Of a stretch of DNA of 15,078 nucleotides, positions 1 to 5,383 are shown in pieces (positions within the stretch are counted from its first letter, which is position 1; the number at the start of each line of letters is the position of its first letter). This DNA is from Methanobacteriota archaeon (GTDB taxonomy: Archaea; Halobacteriota; Bog-38; Methanoflorentales; Methanoflorentaceae). The notes beneath the pieces are model-generated. The model made no database searches, was not told the origin of the DNA, and saw only the letters and a list, made by a program, of their open reading frames with translations. The DNA lies in contig PMYA01000105.1 in NCBI GenBank assembly GCA_003170935.1, positions 2,527 through 17,604 on the forward strand, written 5' to 3'. The position numbers and the translations under genes were made by a program.

Positions 1-408
1 GATCGTCTCGTTTATATACCGCCGCCAAACGCCTCGAGCCGCGCGCAAATATTCGCGATCCACCTTCAAGGCAAACCGCTAGCGGACGAAGTTGACATCG
101 AGCAGCTTGCCAAAGAAACAGAGGGGTACGTCGGTGCTGATATTGAAGCAATTTGTAGAGAGGCAGCGATGCTCGCTCTCAGAGACTTTATTAAGCCCGA
201 AATGACGCCTGAGCAGGTTAACGAGGGCGCGGCAACGATAAAGATTAATAAGGGCCATCTTTACGCTGCTATCAATCGGGTTAAGCCAACGGCGTCACGC
301 GACATGTTGCACCAGTACGAGAACATAGCTAAGGAGTTTGCGAAGTTTTCCGTTACAGAAGAAGAAGTGAAGGAAAAAGTAGTTAAGACAGAAACGGGCT
401 ATGCGTAA
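1..408 (+). CDS. CDC48/VCP-type AAA+ ATPase, C-terminal fragment
   Basis: This is the 3' end of a gene that begins before the window. The frame is open from base 1 and ends at TAA 406-408, giving 135 residues. The text reads DRLVYIPPPNASSR, then a small helical lid (DEVDIEQLAKETEGYVGADIEAICREAA), the signature of the second AAA module (D2) of archaeal CDC48/VAT. The charged tail after KPTASRDMLHQYENIAKEF is also typical. CDC48 is a hexameric cytosolic unfoldase that threads ubiquitin-like-tagged or misfolded proteins, often toward the proteasome. The Walker motifs lie outside the window, so the full architecture is not seen. The hsp20 gene follows 54 bp later on the same strand with no obvious TATA box between, suggesting co-transcription. 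Family assignment is confident; the exact orthologue is inferred. Confidence 0.9.
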   Translation, partial: DRLVYIPPPNASSRAQIFAIHLQGKPLADEVDIEQLAKETEGYVGADIEAICREAAMLALRDFIKPEMTPEQVNEGAATIKINKGHLYAAINRVKPTASRDMLHQYENIAKEFAKFSVTEEEVKEKVVKTETGYA

Positions 409-410
409 AA

Positions 411-433
411 TCAATACTTCAATACTTCAATCA
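411..433 (+). repeat. 8-bp tandem repeat between cdc48 and hsp20
   Basis: TCAATACT occurs at 411-418 and 419-426, followed by a partial third copy TCAAT at 427-431. It sits directly after the cdc48 stop and before the hsp20 ribosome-binding site. It could be a slippage product or a protein-binding site; nothing in the sequence decides which. Confidence 0.6.
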
Positions 434-462
434 CGTAAAGGAAACAAAGGAGGATAAAGAAA

Positions 463-951
463 ATGGCGAAAAGACGAAGAGGTTTTTTTGATGACTTTCT
501 CGGGGGCGGGTTCGAAGAGCTGATGGATCAGATGTTGCGCGACCTGCAGGAAGGAAAGCAACCTAAACCATTCATTTATGGGTTTTCAATGACGCAGCAT
601 CCGGGTGAAGCGCCCGAGGTTCGAGAATTTGGCAACGTCCAACCCTTTGGCAAGCGCGTTAAGACGGAAGAGGAGAGGACGGCTTTGATTGACGTTATGG
701 AGACGAAAGACGAAGTGCACATCATCGCCGAAATGCCAGGCGTTGACCGAACGGACGTGCAGCTCGAGGCTACAGAAAGCAGAATCGACATCAGAGCTCA
801 GAACGAGGCTCGAAAATATTCTGAAAATGTTGAGCTTCCGGTCAAGGTTGATCCCCACAGCGCAAAAGCGACCTATCGAAACGGTGTTTTAGAAGTCAAG
901 CTGACTCGCATCCAACCTGAAGAGGAAACGTCACACATTAGCGTCGAATGA
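463..951 (+). CDS. Small heat shock protein, Hsp20/alpha-crystallin family
   Basis: A 162-residue ATP-independent holdase chaperone. The N-terminal arm (about 1-70) is basic at the very start (AKRRRGFF), then acidic and variable. The alpha-crystallin domain spans about 70-160, with the typical strand text VMETKDEVHIIAEMPGVDRTDVQLEATESRIDIRA and the late NGVLEVKL motif (GVLxVxL) that ends Hsp20 domains. The start is supported by AAAGGAGGATAAAGAAA directly before ATG 463. Length is normal for archaeal Hsp20. Pairing with CDC48 suggests one protein-quality-control unit in which Hsp20 holds clients and CDC48 unfolds them; this is inference. The gene ends in a hairpin shared with the convergent HAD gene. 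Confidence 0.93.
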   Translation: MAKRRRGFFDDFLGGGFEELMDQMLRDLQEGKQPKPFIYGFSMTQHPGEAPEVREFGNVQPFGKRVKTEEERTALIDVMETKDEVHIIAEMPGVDRTDVQLEATESRIDIRAQNEARKYSENVELPVKVDPHSAKATYRNGVLEVKLTRIQPEEETSHISVE

Positions 952-980
952 AGGGGTCAGCCCGTCCCCTTTCTTTTTTT
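950..980 (+). terminator. Hairpin plus T-tract between convergent hsp20 and HAD genes
   Basis: AAGGGG (951-956) pairs with CCCCTT (966-971) around a 9-nt loop, followed by TTCTTTTTTT. The hairpin begins on the hsp20 stop codon and contains the stop of the opposing HAD gene (TGA on the minus strand at 957-959). The T-tract favours termination of the plus-strand transcript. Confidence 0.6.
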
Positions 981-1616
981 GATCGCTTTAGTTAGGGCGC
1001 TCACGTCGCGCAGCACTAGATCGGGCTTTGCCCGCATCAGAAGCTCTGGTGTCGCGAAGCCGCAAAGAACGGCAGCAGTTTTTGTACCTGCTTTTTTCCC
1101 CATGAGGACATCCTCCACCATGTCACCGACGTAAAGCACGTCCGATGCGTCCACATGCGCTCGTTTTAATGCCATAAGTAAGGGTTCTGGCGCTGGCTTC
1201 CCATGCTCAAATCCAACGTCGTCACCGAACACCATAGAATCGAAGTAGGACTCAATTCTTTGCTCTTTAATCTCCCTTGTCACGCGTTCTCGAGACCCAC
1301 TTGAAACGAGCCCGAGCTTCAAATTCATTTCCTTCAGTTCTCGCAAAGCGTTCTCAGTGCCGCTAAATAGGACGCAGTCCTTTTTGTAATGCGCGTAGCA
1401 ATTCATCCAGGTCTCGTCTGCGGCGACCCAGTCATCCTCGCCGATCCCCAGCCACCGGTAGTAATCGTGATAGTTCGGCCGACTCTGTTCTCTAAATTCG
1501 TTGAGGGTCATCTTTGGCAGGCGGAATGTTTCCATCACGGCTAGGTAGCTCTCGTAGGTAGGGATAATTGAATTATAAAGCGTCCCGTCCCAGTCAAACA
1601 TCACTGCTTTAAGCAT
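957..1616 (-). CDS. HAD-superfamily hydrolase (phosphoglycolate phosphatase-like)
   Basis: A 219-residue predicted cytosolic phosphatase with all four HAD motifs: motif I DWDGT at residues 8-12 (D8 nucleophile, D10 acid/base), motif II VSSGS near 105, motif III lysine in GKPAPEP near 141, and motif IV GDMVED near 163. The helical insert after motif I is a C1-type cap, as in phosphoglycolate phosphatase, PpaX and beta-phosphoglucomutase relatives. The specific substrate cannot be read from sequence. The ATG lies 4 nt after the TGA of the TGT-like gene on the same strand (1621-1623), so the two are very likely one transcript and translationally coupled. The C-terminus KKRKGTG is encoded in the shared terminator hairpin. 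Confidence 0.88.
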   Translation of the reverse strand: MLKAVMFDWDGTLYNSIIPTYESYLAVMETFRLPKMTLNEFREQSRPNYHDYYRWLGIGEDDWVAADETWMNCYAHYKKDCVLFSGTENALRELKEMNLKLGLVSSGSRERVTREIKEQRIESYFDSMVFGDDVGFEHGKPAPEPLLMALKRAHVDASDVLYVGDMVEDVLMGKKAGTKTAAVLCGFATPELLMRAKPDLVLRDVSALTKAIKKRKGTG

Positions 1617-1620
1617 ATCG

Positions 1621-2619
1621 TCACTCTCGTGCGGGCTTGTTGTTCACTATATCCAAGCATTTCCAAAGCGCTTTGTTTTTGTACAAAGTAAGCCGCTGCT
1701 CGGTGAGCTCTGCAATTGTATTGTTTGCGAGGGCATCATTTATTCGCGCTACAGAAGAGCGCATCACATTAACGTTATGTCGCACACGCGCTTCAGATGA
1801 GCGCTGGAGTTCCTTAACCACGTCAGATGGACGGCTGCCCGAACAAAACTCGCAGTTACACCCCCAATGAGCGAGTTTGTTCGCTCTAATAACCTTTCCC
1901 GTTGCGGTCAAAACTGAGCCATATGCAAGCCCCGCGATAACGGCGCTCGAGCCGTCTGCTGACGTCACATTAGCGTAGGCAAGAAGCTCAAGGACGTTCA
2001 ATGCGCTTCCTCCTGAGGCGTGAAAGCGGGTGCCCTCAAACTCGCGTGAGAGTTGATCGTATGCAGCGAGAACCTCAAACTGCTTTAAGCGATCTTCTTG
2101 GCGATATTTTGCCAGACGAGAAAAAAGGCCGAATCCTGCAGAAAGGTTAGTTAGATCCGCACTCACTGCTTTTTTGAATATGTAACTTGCGTCGCGATAT
2201 GTGCCGACTTCAAAGCCAGCGTAAAGCAAATCAGGTCGTTTTGTGTTCTCTTTTGTCCATACAGCAGCTTCTAAGCTCGCTTCGATTGCTTTCAAACGAT
2301 CTGCTGCAACGTGCTCCCAGTAAGGCGTTGTCAAATCGCCGTTTACCGGTACATTGAGGGTCATCAATCCATCAGTTCTTTTGTTGATAAGCTTCTCTTG
2401 CAAATGAAGAATCCTTTCCTTCGTTCGCAGTTCAGGTTTTTGCACGTAAGGCTGAGAGAAAAAGTTGCCACTATGGATAAAGTGGTGTGGGGTAACCAGT
2501 GGATCAAGCGTGTACGATTTTACAAAGGTGGTGTTGTCGAAAGATATAACGACTGGATCGCATAGTTCAGACAGCTTTGGGACAAATGTACGGTAAAACT
2601 GGAATGACTTGGGGGACAT
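1621..2619 (-). CDS. Diverged TGT-fold protein (tRNA-guanine transglycosylase / DpdA-like)
   Basis: 332 residues, not a canonical TGT. Seen: a likely zinc site C254-x-C256-x2-C259-x21-H281 (WGCNCEFC then RVRHNV), close to the CxCx2C...H site of archaeal TGT. About 32 residues before the first Cys is D222 in TSADGSS, followed by YGSVLTATGKV, which matches the nucleophile and HGTLFT/G-R/K region of TGT. YAGFEVGTYRDAS (about 133-145) resembles the FGIVQGG-YxDLR strand. At the expected first catalytic Asp (DSGGFQ) the text is HSGNFF, with H49. The N-terminal part before this is short (about 48 residues), and a stop lies upstream in frame. Known family role: exchange of guanine for a 7-deazaguanine in tRNA or, for DpdA, DNA. 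Whether this protein catalyses exchange is unknown. First gene of a unit with the HAD phosphatase. Confidence 0.68.
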   Translation of the reverse strand: MSPKSFQFYRTFVPKLSELCDPVVISFDNTTFVKSYTLDPLVTPHHFIHSGNFFSQPYVQKPELRTKERILHLQEKLINKRTDGLMTLNVPVNGDLTTPYWEHVAADRLKAIEASLEAAVWTKENTKRPDLLYAGFEVGTYRDASYIFKKAVSADLTNLSAGFGLFSRLAKYRQEDRLKQFEVLAAYDQLSREFEGTRFHASGGSALNVLELLAYANVTSADGSSAVIAGLAYGSVLTATGKVIRANKLAHWGCNCEFCSGSRPSDVVKELQRSSEARVRHNVNVMRSSVARINDALANNTIAELTEQRLTLYKNKALWKCLDIVNNKPARE

Positions 2620-2641
2620 CGCGTCGTTTTTGTAAAGGATA

Positions 2642-2662
2642 GTGCGCTAGGTTACAGCGCAC
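2642..2662. promoter_or_regulatory. Perfect 7-bp inverted repeat before the TGT-like gene
   Basis: GTGCGCT (2642-2648), a 7-nt loop AGGTTAC, then AGCGCAC (2656-2662). It lies in the 89-bp divergent region, 23 bp before the TGT-like ATG. If the minus-strand TATA-like element at 2689-2697 is used, the whole hairpin is in the 5' leader of the TGT-like mRNA. It could be an operator or an RNA stem-loop. Confidence 0.5.
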
Positions 2663-2670
2663 GGGTATAG

Positions 2671-2697
2671 CTTATATCTAATTGGATTGATATAAAG
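2671..2697. promoter_or_regulatory. Overlapping divergent TATA-like elements
   Basis: On the plus strand CTTATATCT (2671-2679) lies about 30 bp before ATG 2709. On the minus strand CTTTATATC (complement of 2689-2697) would start the TGT-like transcript near 2667. Both fit the archaeal spacing of about 25 bp to the start of transcription. Assignment is by motif only. Confidence 0.45.
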
Positions 2698-2708
2698 TGG
2701 TGACTTTT

Positions 2709-2936
2709 ATGTCAGACGGATTTATGGATTCGGAGCGAATACGCGAGATTGTACGAGCAAGCAAAGACTATTTACAGATCATTTATCAAAACGAAACGAA
2801 ACTCGTGTTGAAGGTACGTAACGATCCTGCTATTGAGGTCAAAGTTGAAGACGAAGGAAAAACTGTTTCTTTAGATATCGTAGAACCTGAAAACCTTGGC
2901 CAGTTGGTTCAACAGTTTCGTGACCTAACTGCGTGA
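2709..2936 (+). CDS. Small uncharacterised alpha/beta protein, 75 aa
   Basis: Family not recognised. The frame opens earlier at GTG 2697, but ATG 2709 is preferred because GGTGA (2699-2703) sits just upstream at ribosome-binding distance and the TATA-like element at 2671-2679 would put transcription near 2701. Predicted shape: N-terminal helix (SERIREIVRASKDYLQIIYQ), two or three beta strands (KLVLKVRNDPAIEVKVE, KTVSLDIV), and a C-terminal helix (ENLGQLVQQFRDL). No cysteines, signal peptide or membrane segment. The next small gene, 22 bp downstream, has the same helix-strand-strand-helix order, so the two may be diverged paralogues acting together. Coding nature is supported by position, start signals and plausible composition. 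Confidence 0.6.
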   Translation: MSDGFMDSERIREIVRASKDYLQIIYQNETKLVLKVRNDPAIEVKVEDEGKTVSLDIVEPENLGQLVQQFRDLTA

Positions 2937-2949
2937 GTGTAAGAACACT
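2936..2949 (+). other. Small hairpin between the two tiny genes
   Basis: AGTGT (2936-2940), loop AAGA, ACACT (2945-2949). The stem starts on the last base of the first gene's stop codon and ends 9 nt before the next ATG. It may affect translation of the second gene or be chance. Confidence 0.3.
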
Positions 2950-2958
2950 AGCAATAAA

Positions 2959-3180
2959 ATGATAAATAACGCTCTGTCTGCGCTTAAAATATTTGGCACT
3001 GCCGCGCGTGCGCTTGACGATGAGGGTATCACAATCGAAATACGCAATCATGGCAACACGGCAGTTGTCATCGGCCGTAATGCGCGGTCGCTCTTGTTGG
3101 ACAAGGTCTACGGCCCAATACAGGTAAAAAGTTTTAAAGAAGTCGTCGAACTGGTTGGAAAACTGGCGGCTGGAACTTAG
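2959..3180 (+). CDS. Small uncharacterised alpha/beta protein, 73 aa
   Basis: Family not recognised. Predicted N-terminal helix (NALSALKIFGTAARAL), strands (GITIEIRNHGNTAVVIG and RSLLLDKVYGPIQV) and a C-terminal helix (SFKEVVELVGKL). It resembles its upstream neighbour in length, order of elements and the hydrophobic-alternating strand followed by RN (KVRND versus EIRNH), which hints at common ancestry but is weak evidence. ATG 2959 has no clear Shine-Dalgarno sequence; translation may depend on the upstream gene, whose stop is 22 bp before. No membrane segment, so probably cytosolic. No function can be assigned. Confidence 0.55.
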   Translation: MINNALSALKIFGTAARALDDEGITIEIRNHGNTAVVIGRNARSLLLDKVYGPIQVKSFKEVVELVGKLAAGT

Positions 3181-3212
3181 GGGGCCGTGTCACGAGACTA
3201 GATGCTTTTTTA

Positions 3213-3473
3213 GTGTATTTCCTCGGCGCACTTCTGGTACTCTTAGGGGTGTTCGTAATTCTTTCGCAGCTTGGGATCCTTGGACTCCTCCTTAGCACTT
3301 TCAATATTCCTGTAATTGTCCTGTTTGCTCTCGTTCTCATCGTCATTGGAATCGTGTTAATTCGTGGGGCATCACTAATCATCCCTAAAGACCACAGAAA
3401 AGATCGTAATGAGTTAGATTATAAGGATCTTACCTACGAAGATCAAGATTCTTGGAATTACGGCAAAAAGTAA
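3213..3473 (+). CDS. Small two-helix membrane protein, LiaI/LiaF-like (DUF5668-like)
   Basis: 86 residues from GTG 3213. Two hydrophobic helices: about 3-27 (LGALLVLLGVFVILSQLGIL) and about 34-52 (IPVIVLFALVLIVIGIVLI), then a charged tail rich in Lys and Asp. The double 'LLG...LG' plus 'IGIVLI' pattern is like the LiaI-LiaF transmembrane region, seen in many bacterial and archaeal envelope-stress or uncharacterised proteins; this match is from memory of the pattern. The start is uncertain: GTG 3213 has no Shine-Dalgarno sequence, the frame is open upstream through the preceding stop, and the only purine run (GGGGG, 3180-3184) has no canonical in-frame start at proper distance. The 3' end overlaps a hairpin shared with the convergent gene. 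Confidence 0.6.
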   Translation: MYFLGALLVLLGVFVILSQLGILGLLLSTFNIPVIVLFALVLIVIGIVLIRGASLIIPKDHRKDRNELDYKDLTYEDQDSWNYGKK

Positions 3474-3510
3474 TAAGCGCCGGTTTCTATGGGTTTCACG
3501 GTGCGCTTAT
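3473..3510. terminator. Inverted repeat between convergent genes
   Basis: ATAAGCGC (3473-3480) and GCGCTTAT (3503-3510) are perfect 8-bp complements; CG beside each arm may extend the stem with a 2-nt bulge. The arms overlap the stop of the plus gene (TAA 3471-3473) and the last codons of the minus gene (stop at 3496-3498). Probable bidirectional transcript end. Confidence 0.5.
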
Positions 3511-3864
3511 GACGGTTTCGTAGTACTTCATCTTGTCATTGATTATGCGCTCAAATTTTTTATACTCGTTTATTACGCCGATCCACATAAATCCATAGCA
3601 TAGGGCAATTGAAAGGAGAAGCGCCCCTCCGGCTAATATATAGTTGTTGCTACGCACTAACAGAGCATTGCCGTTCAAGTATTGCGCAGTAATCAACACA
3701 TAAATGGCAAGCAGTATACCCGCTACACCGCCCCACATCGATTTTATGTGCCATATGTGGCGTTCGTGGCGTTTTTCCATTTTTCGCAGATCAAGCTCAA
3801 GAATTCGACTGTACACCTCGTGCTTATTAACGCCTACATATCGATCGTGCGCTTGCTGCGTGAT
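3496..3864 (-). CDS. Small two-helix membrane protein; start codon uncertain (possible ATC)
   Basis: Family not recognised. The only upstream canonical start is GTG at 3816 (106 aa), which has no proper Shine-Dalgarno spacing. The frame stays open further upstream and reads like protein (DRYVGVNKHEVYSRILELDL). A perfect AGGAGG (3875-3870 on the minus strand) lies 5 nt before an in-frame ATC at 3864-3862, so I give the extended form of 122 codons plus stop and flag it. A basic amphipathic stretch (RKMEKRHERHIWHIK) precedes two membrane helices, about GGVAGILLAIYVLITAQYL and YILAGGALLLSIALCYGFMWIGV, then a charged helix (EYKKFERIINDKMKYYE). It follows the surface-protein gene directly; the AGGAGG lies in that gene's last codons, so the two are likely coupled. 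A noncanonical start or a sequence error could explain the pattern. Confidence 0.6.
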   Translation of the reverse strand: MTQQAHDRYVGVNKHEVYSRILELDLRKMEKRHERHIWHIKSMWGGVAGILLAIYVLITAQYLNGNALLVRSNNYILAGGALLLSIALCYGFMWIGVINEYKKFERIINDKMKYYETVISAP

Positions 3865-4241
3865 TACATCCTCCTGGTCACGTAGTAGATGCCAGCCATG
3901 AGCCCCACGGCGATAATTCCGACTATTGCTGCGCCTATCAGTGTGGGATCGGCACCGCCACCCCCTGTTTGATTCACCGATTCCGTCGTTGATGCTGTGG
4001 GACTTACCGTCGGACTTACCGTCGGACTTACCGTCGGAGTTGCTGTCGTTGATGCTGTGGGACTTACCGTCGGACTTACCGTCGGAGTTGCTGTGGGACT
4101 TACCGTCGGACTTACCGTCGGAGTTACTGCCGAAGTGGTTTGGGCTAGCACGATTTGGGGCCCGTTCGGATAAACCATTGCTGACGAACCAATCGTCATA
4201 GAAATGAGTAAAAACAGCACTAAAACGCGTGAGATTTGGAT
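3864..4241 (-). CDS. Membrane-anchored surface protein with PTVS-repeat stalk; start uncertain (possible ATC)
   Basis: The frame opens at TTG 4316 (150 aa), but a TATA-like element (about 4285-4300) would start transcription downstream of it, and a perfect AGGAGG (4254-4249, minus strand) sits 7 nt before in-frame ATC 4241. From there the protein starts QISRVLVLFLLISMTIGSSA, a good signal peptide. The next canonical in-frame start, GTG 4220, would cut that signal. After the signal come a short region ending IVLAQTTSA, a Pro/Thr/Val/Ser stalk (coded by 3978-4121), a sequon NQT, a GGGGAD hinge, and a C-terminal membrane helix (TLIGAAIVGIIAVGLMAGIYYV) ending TRRM. This is the plan of an archaeal cell-surface protein anchored in the membrane with an extended, probably O-glycosylated stalk. 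No enzymatic domain is present. The stop overlaps the next gene's leader. Confidence 0.7.
   Translation of the reverse strand: MQISRVLVLFLLISMTIGSSAMVYPNGPQIVLAQTTSAVTPTVSPTVSPTATPTVSPTVSPTASTTATPTVSPTVSPTVSPTASTTESVNQTGGGGADPTLIGAAIVGIIAVGLMAGIYYVTRRM
3978..4121 (-). repeat. 12-bp minisatellite coding for PTVS repeats
   Basis: On the plus strand GACTTACCGTCG recurs many times with variants; on the coding strand the unit CCGACGGTAAGT encodes P-T-V-S. A larger 60-bp period is also present: the 42 bases starting at 3985 and at 4045 are identical. The near identity at DNA level points to recent expansion by slippage or unequal recombination, so copy number may vary between strains. Not a CRISPR: units are contiguous, lack spacers and are in frame within a signal-bearing protein. 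Confidence 0.9.
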
Positions 4242-4284
4242 TCTAGGCCCTCCTGAGGTTAATGACAACCATGGATTTCTAACG

Positions 4285-4300
4285 TGAATATAGATAAGTT
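4285..4300 (-). promoter_or_regulatory. TATA-like element for the surface-protein gene
   Basis: On the minus strand the text is AACTTATCTATATTCA. With about 25 bp to the start of transcription, the mRNA would begin near 4272-4265, leaving the AGGAGG at 4254-4249 in a short leader. This argues against translation from TTG 4316. Confidence 0.45.
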
Positions 4301-4314
4301 TTCTGCATAATAAC

Positions 4315-4336
4315 AAAAAACTGCTAAAAACAGCAG
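4315..4336 (-). terminator. Intrinsic-terminator-like hairpin
   Basis: Read on the minus strand: CTGCT, loop GTTTTT, AGCAG (complement of 4321-4336), then TTTTTT (complement of 4315-4320). It lies downstream of the minus-strand gene at 4554-4835 and just before the promoter of the surface-protein gene, so it could insulate the two. The stem is only 5 bp. Confidence 0.4.
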
Positions 4337-4553
4337 CAAGTATCTATAAAACACCTCGTCTAGACAAAGCTTCCTGGGATCTTCGAGTCGGCTCTGTTTT
4401 CCTGAGCTGCAAATCGGCGTCCACAGCGGAAGTCAAAAAAGTGTGCGTGAGCGCATAGGGCGTAATGAAGTAAGTCCTATTTTGAAACGTGATCCTTTCT
4501 CAGTTCTTCCCGCTTGAAACTCACCATTTCCATAGTAAGTGGTTCGATGTGTA

Positions 4554-4835
4554 CTATATTTCTCCTGGTAGATTAGCTGATTTTAAAAACTCATCAAGGA
4601 GTCTGAATGGAACGAGATATGCGTCCCTTCTTACAAGAACGGATTGGGGATCTTCAACGCGTTTGATTACTAGATAGATGAAGCTCGAGTACGAGTCGAA
4701 TGCATCTTCAGTCACCAAAGAAAAGTAGCAGTCGAACCTGGATCCGCTCTTAGTTGTTACTGTATCCATTCCTTCACCGGCGGTGAATTTGATAGCCATA
4801 TCGCTTAACTTCACAATTGTTAGATGCTTAGGCAC
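4554..4835 (-). CDS. Small orphan protein, 93 aa, unknown
   Basis: Not recognised. GTG 4835 directly follows an in-frame TAA, so it is the most upstream possible start; ATG at residue 13 (MAIKFTAGEG) is an alternative. A TTTAAGA element near 4851-4857 on the minus strand is about 25 bp upstream, which would make the mRNA almost leaderless at this GTG. The protein has alternating beta-type segments (TVTTKSGSRFDCYFSLV, SSFIYLVIKRV, VLVRRDAYLVPF) and a C-terminal helix (RLLDEFLKSANLPG). No membrane helix or metal motif. An overlapping plus-strand frame is less plausible. It is probably a real but lineage-restricted gene; no function is suggested. Confidence 0.5.
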   Translation of the reverse strand: MPKHLTIVKLSDMAIKFTAGEGMDTVTTKSGSRFDCYFSLVTEDAFDSYSSFIYLVIKRVEDPQSVLVRRDAYLVPFRLLDEFLKSANLPGEI

Positions 4836-4876
4836 TTAACAGTCTGAGAAATCTTAAACTTTATCAAGGAGCCTTA

Positions 4877-4893
4877 GTCGCTTAGTGAGCGAC
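4877..4893. other. 6-bp perfect hairpin in gene-free stretch
   Basis: GTCGCT (4877-4882), 5-nt loop, AGCGAC (4888-4893), in the 4836-5053 gap between divergent small genes. No T-tract follows. Could be an operator or part of a leader. Confidence 0.35.
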
Positions 4894-5053
4894 CCCGATT
4901 CAGGTGTAAATTTAGGTAAGGTTTGGCTTGGAACGCTTCTAGTGCCCTTACGTCGCTCCAGTGTGTTAAAAAAGCCATTGTCCCAATGAGGGGTCTAAGT
5001 GCCGTTTGTGCATTTTCGATAGCTTTAATTTGTAGAAACATATGCTTTGTAGC

Positions 5054-5323
5054 ATGGATCGAGAGGTTGTGGTCTCTGTAAGCATACGGGCTGATGGTTA
5101 TGACCGAGAAACATCAATGCTCGAGATTGAGTTTTGTGATTCAAGCGGCTATCAGTATGCCGATGTCCCCGAAGAGACCTATCACGGCCTAATGAACTCG
5201 CTTGGGTTCAACCTCGAAAAAACTGACCTGAAGTCTTTAAACGAGCACATTAAAGGGAAATACAAGCAGAAGACCATCCGAAGGCCGCGCTTAAATCTCT
5301 TCAAAGGCATTTTGGAAACATAA
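5054..5323 (+). CDS. KTSC-domain protein
   Basis: About 89 residues from ATG 5054; ATG 5042 in the same frame is an alternative giving 93. The KTSC domain is clear: SIRADGYDRETSMLEIEF, then YQYADVPEETYHGLMNS, then LNEHIKGKY. The family is named for its conserved Lys-Thr-Ser-Cys positions and is often found alone or fused to lysyl-tRNA-synthetase-like or phage proteins; its biochemical role is poorly known. Instead of the usual 'SKGxFxNxHI' the protein has an insert (LGFNLEKTDLKSLNEHI), and a basic tail (KQKTIRRPRLNLFKG) that could contact nucleic acid, which is inference. A TTTAATTT element near 5023-5030 suggests its own promoter and a short or absent leader. Confidence 0.75.
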   Translation: MDREVVVSVSIRADGYDRETSMLEIEFCDSSGYQYADVPEETYHGLMNSLGFNLEKTDLKSLNEHIKGKYKQKTIRRPRLNLFKGILET

Positions 5324-5383
5324 TTAAAATTTATTTATCTCTCAGTGACGGTTTAAAATCTTCACTAGCTGGATTTTGACGCG

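Noticed and set aside
3180..3215. Noncanonical start (GTC/ACG) for the LiaI/F-like gene after GGGGG
   Set aside because: The purine run is a poor Shine-Dalgarno match; GTG 3213 was kept with low certainty about the start.
3978..4121. Possible CRISPR array
   Set aside because: Units are contiguous 12-mers without spacers and translate to PTVS inside a secreted protein.
4375..4400. TTCGAGTC resembling a tRNA T-loop
   Set aside because: Flanking bases do not form a T-stem and no acceptor or anticodon arm could be built.
4489..4677. 62-residue plus-strand frame overlapping the small orphan gene
   Set aside because: No ribosome-binding site; composition less protein-like than the minus-strand frame.
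5344..5366. AGTGA/TCACT inverted repeat between the KTSC gene and elp3 as terminator
   Set aside because: Stem only 5 bp, loop 13 nt, no T-tract next to it; too weak to call.
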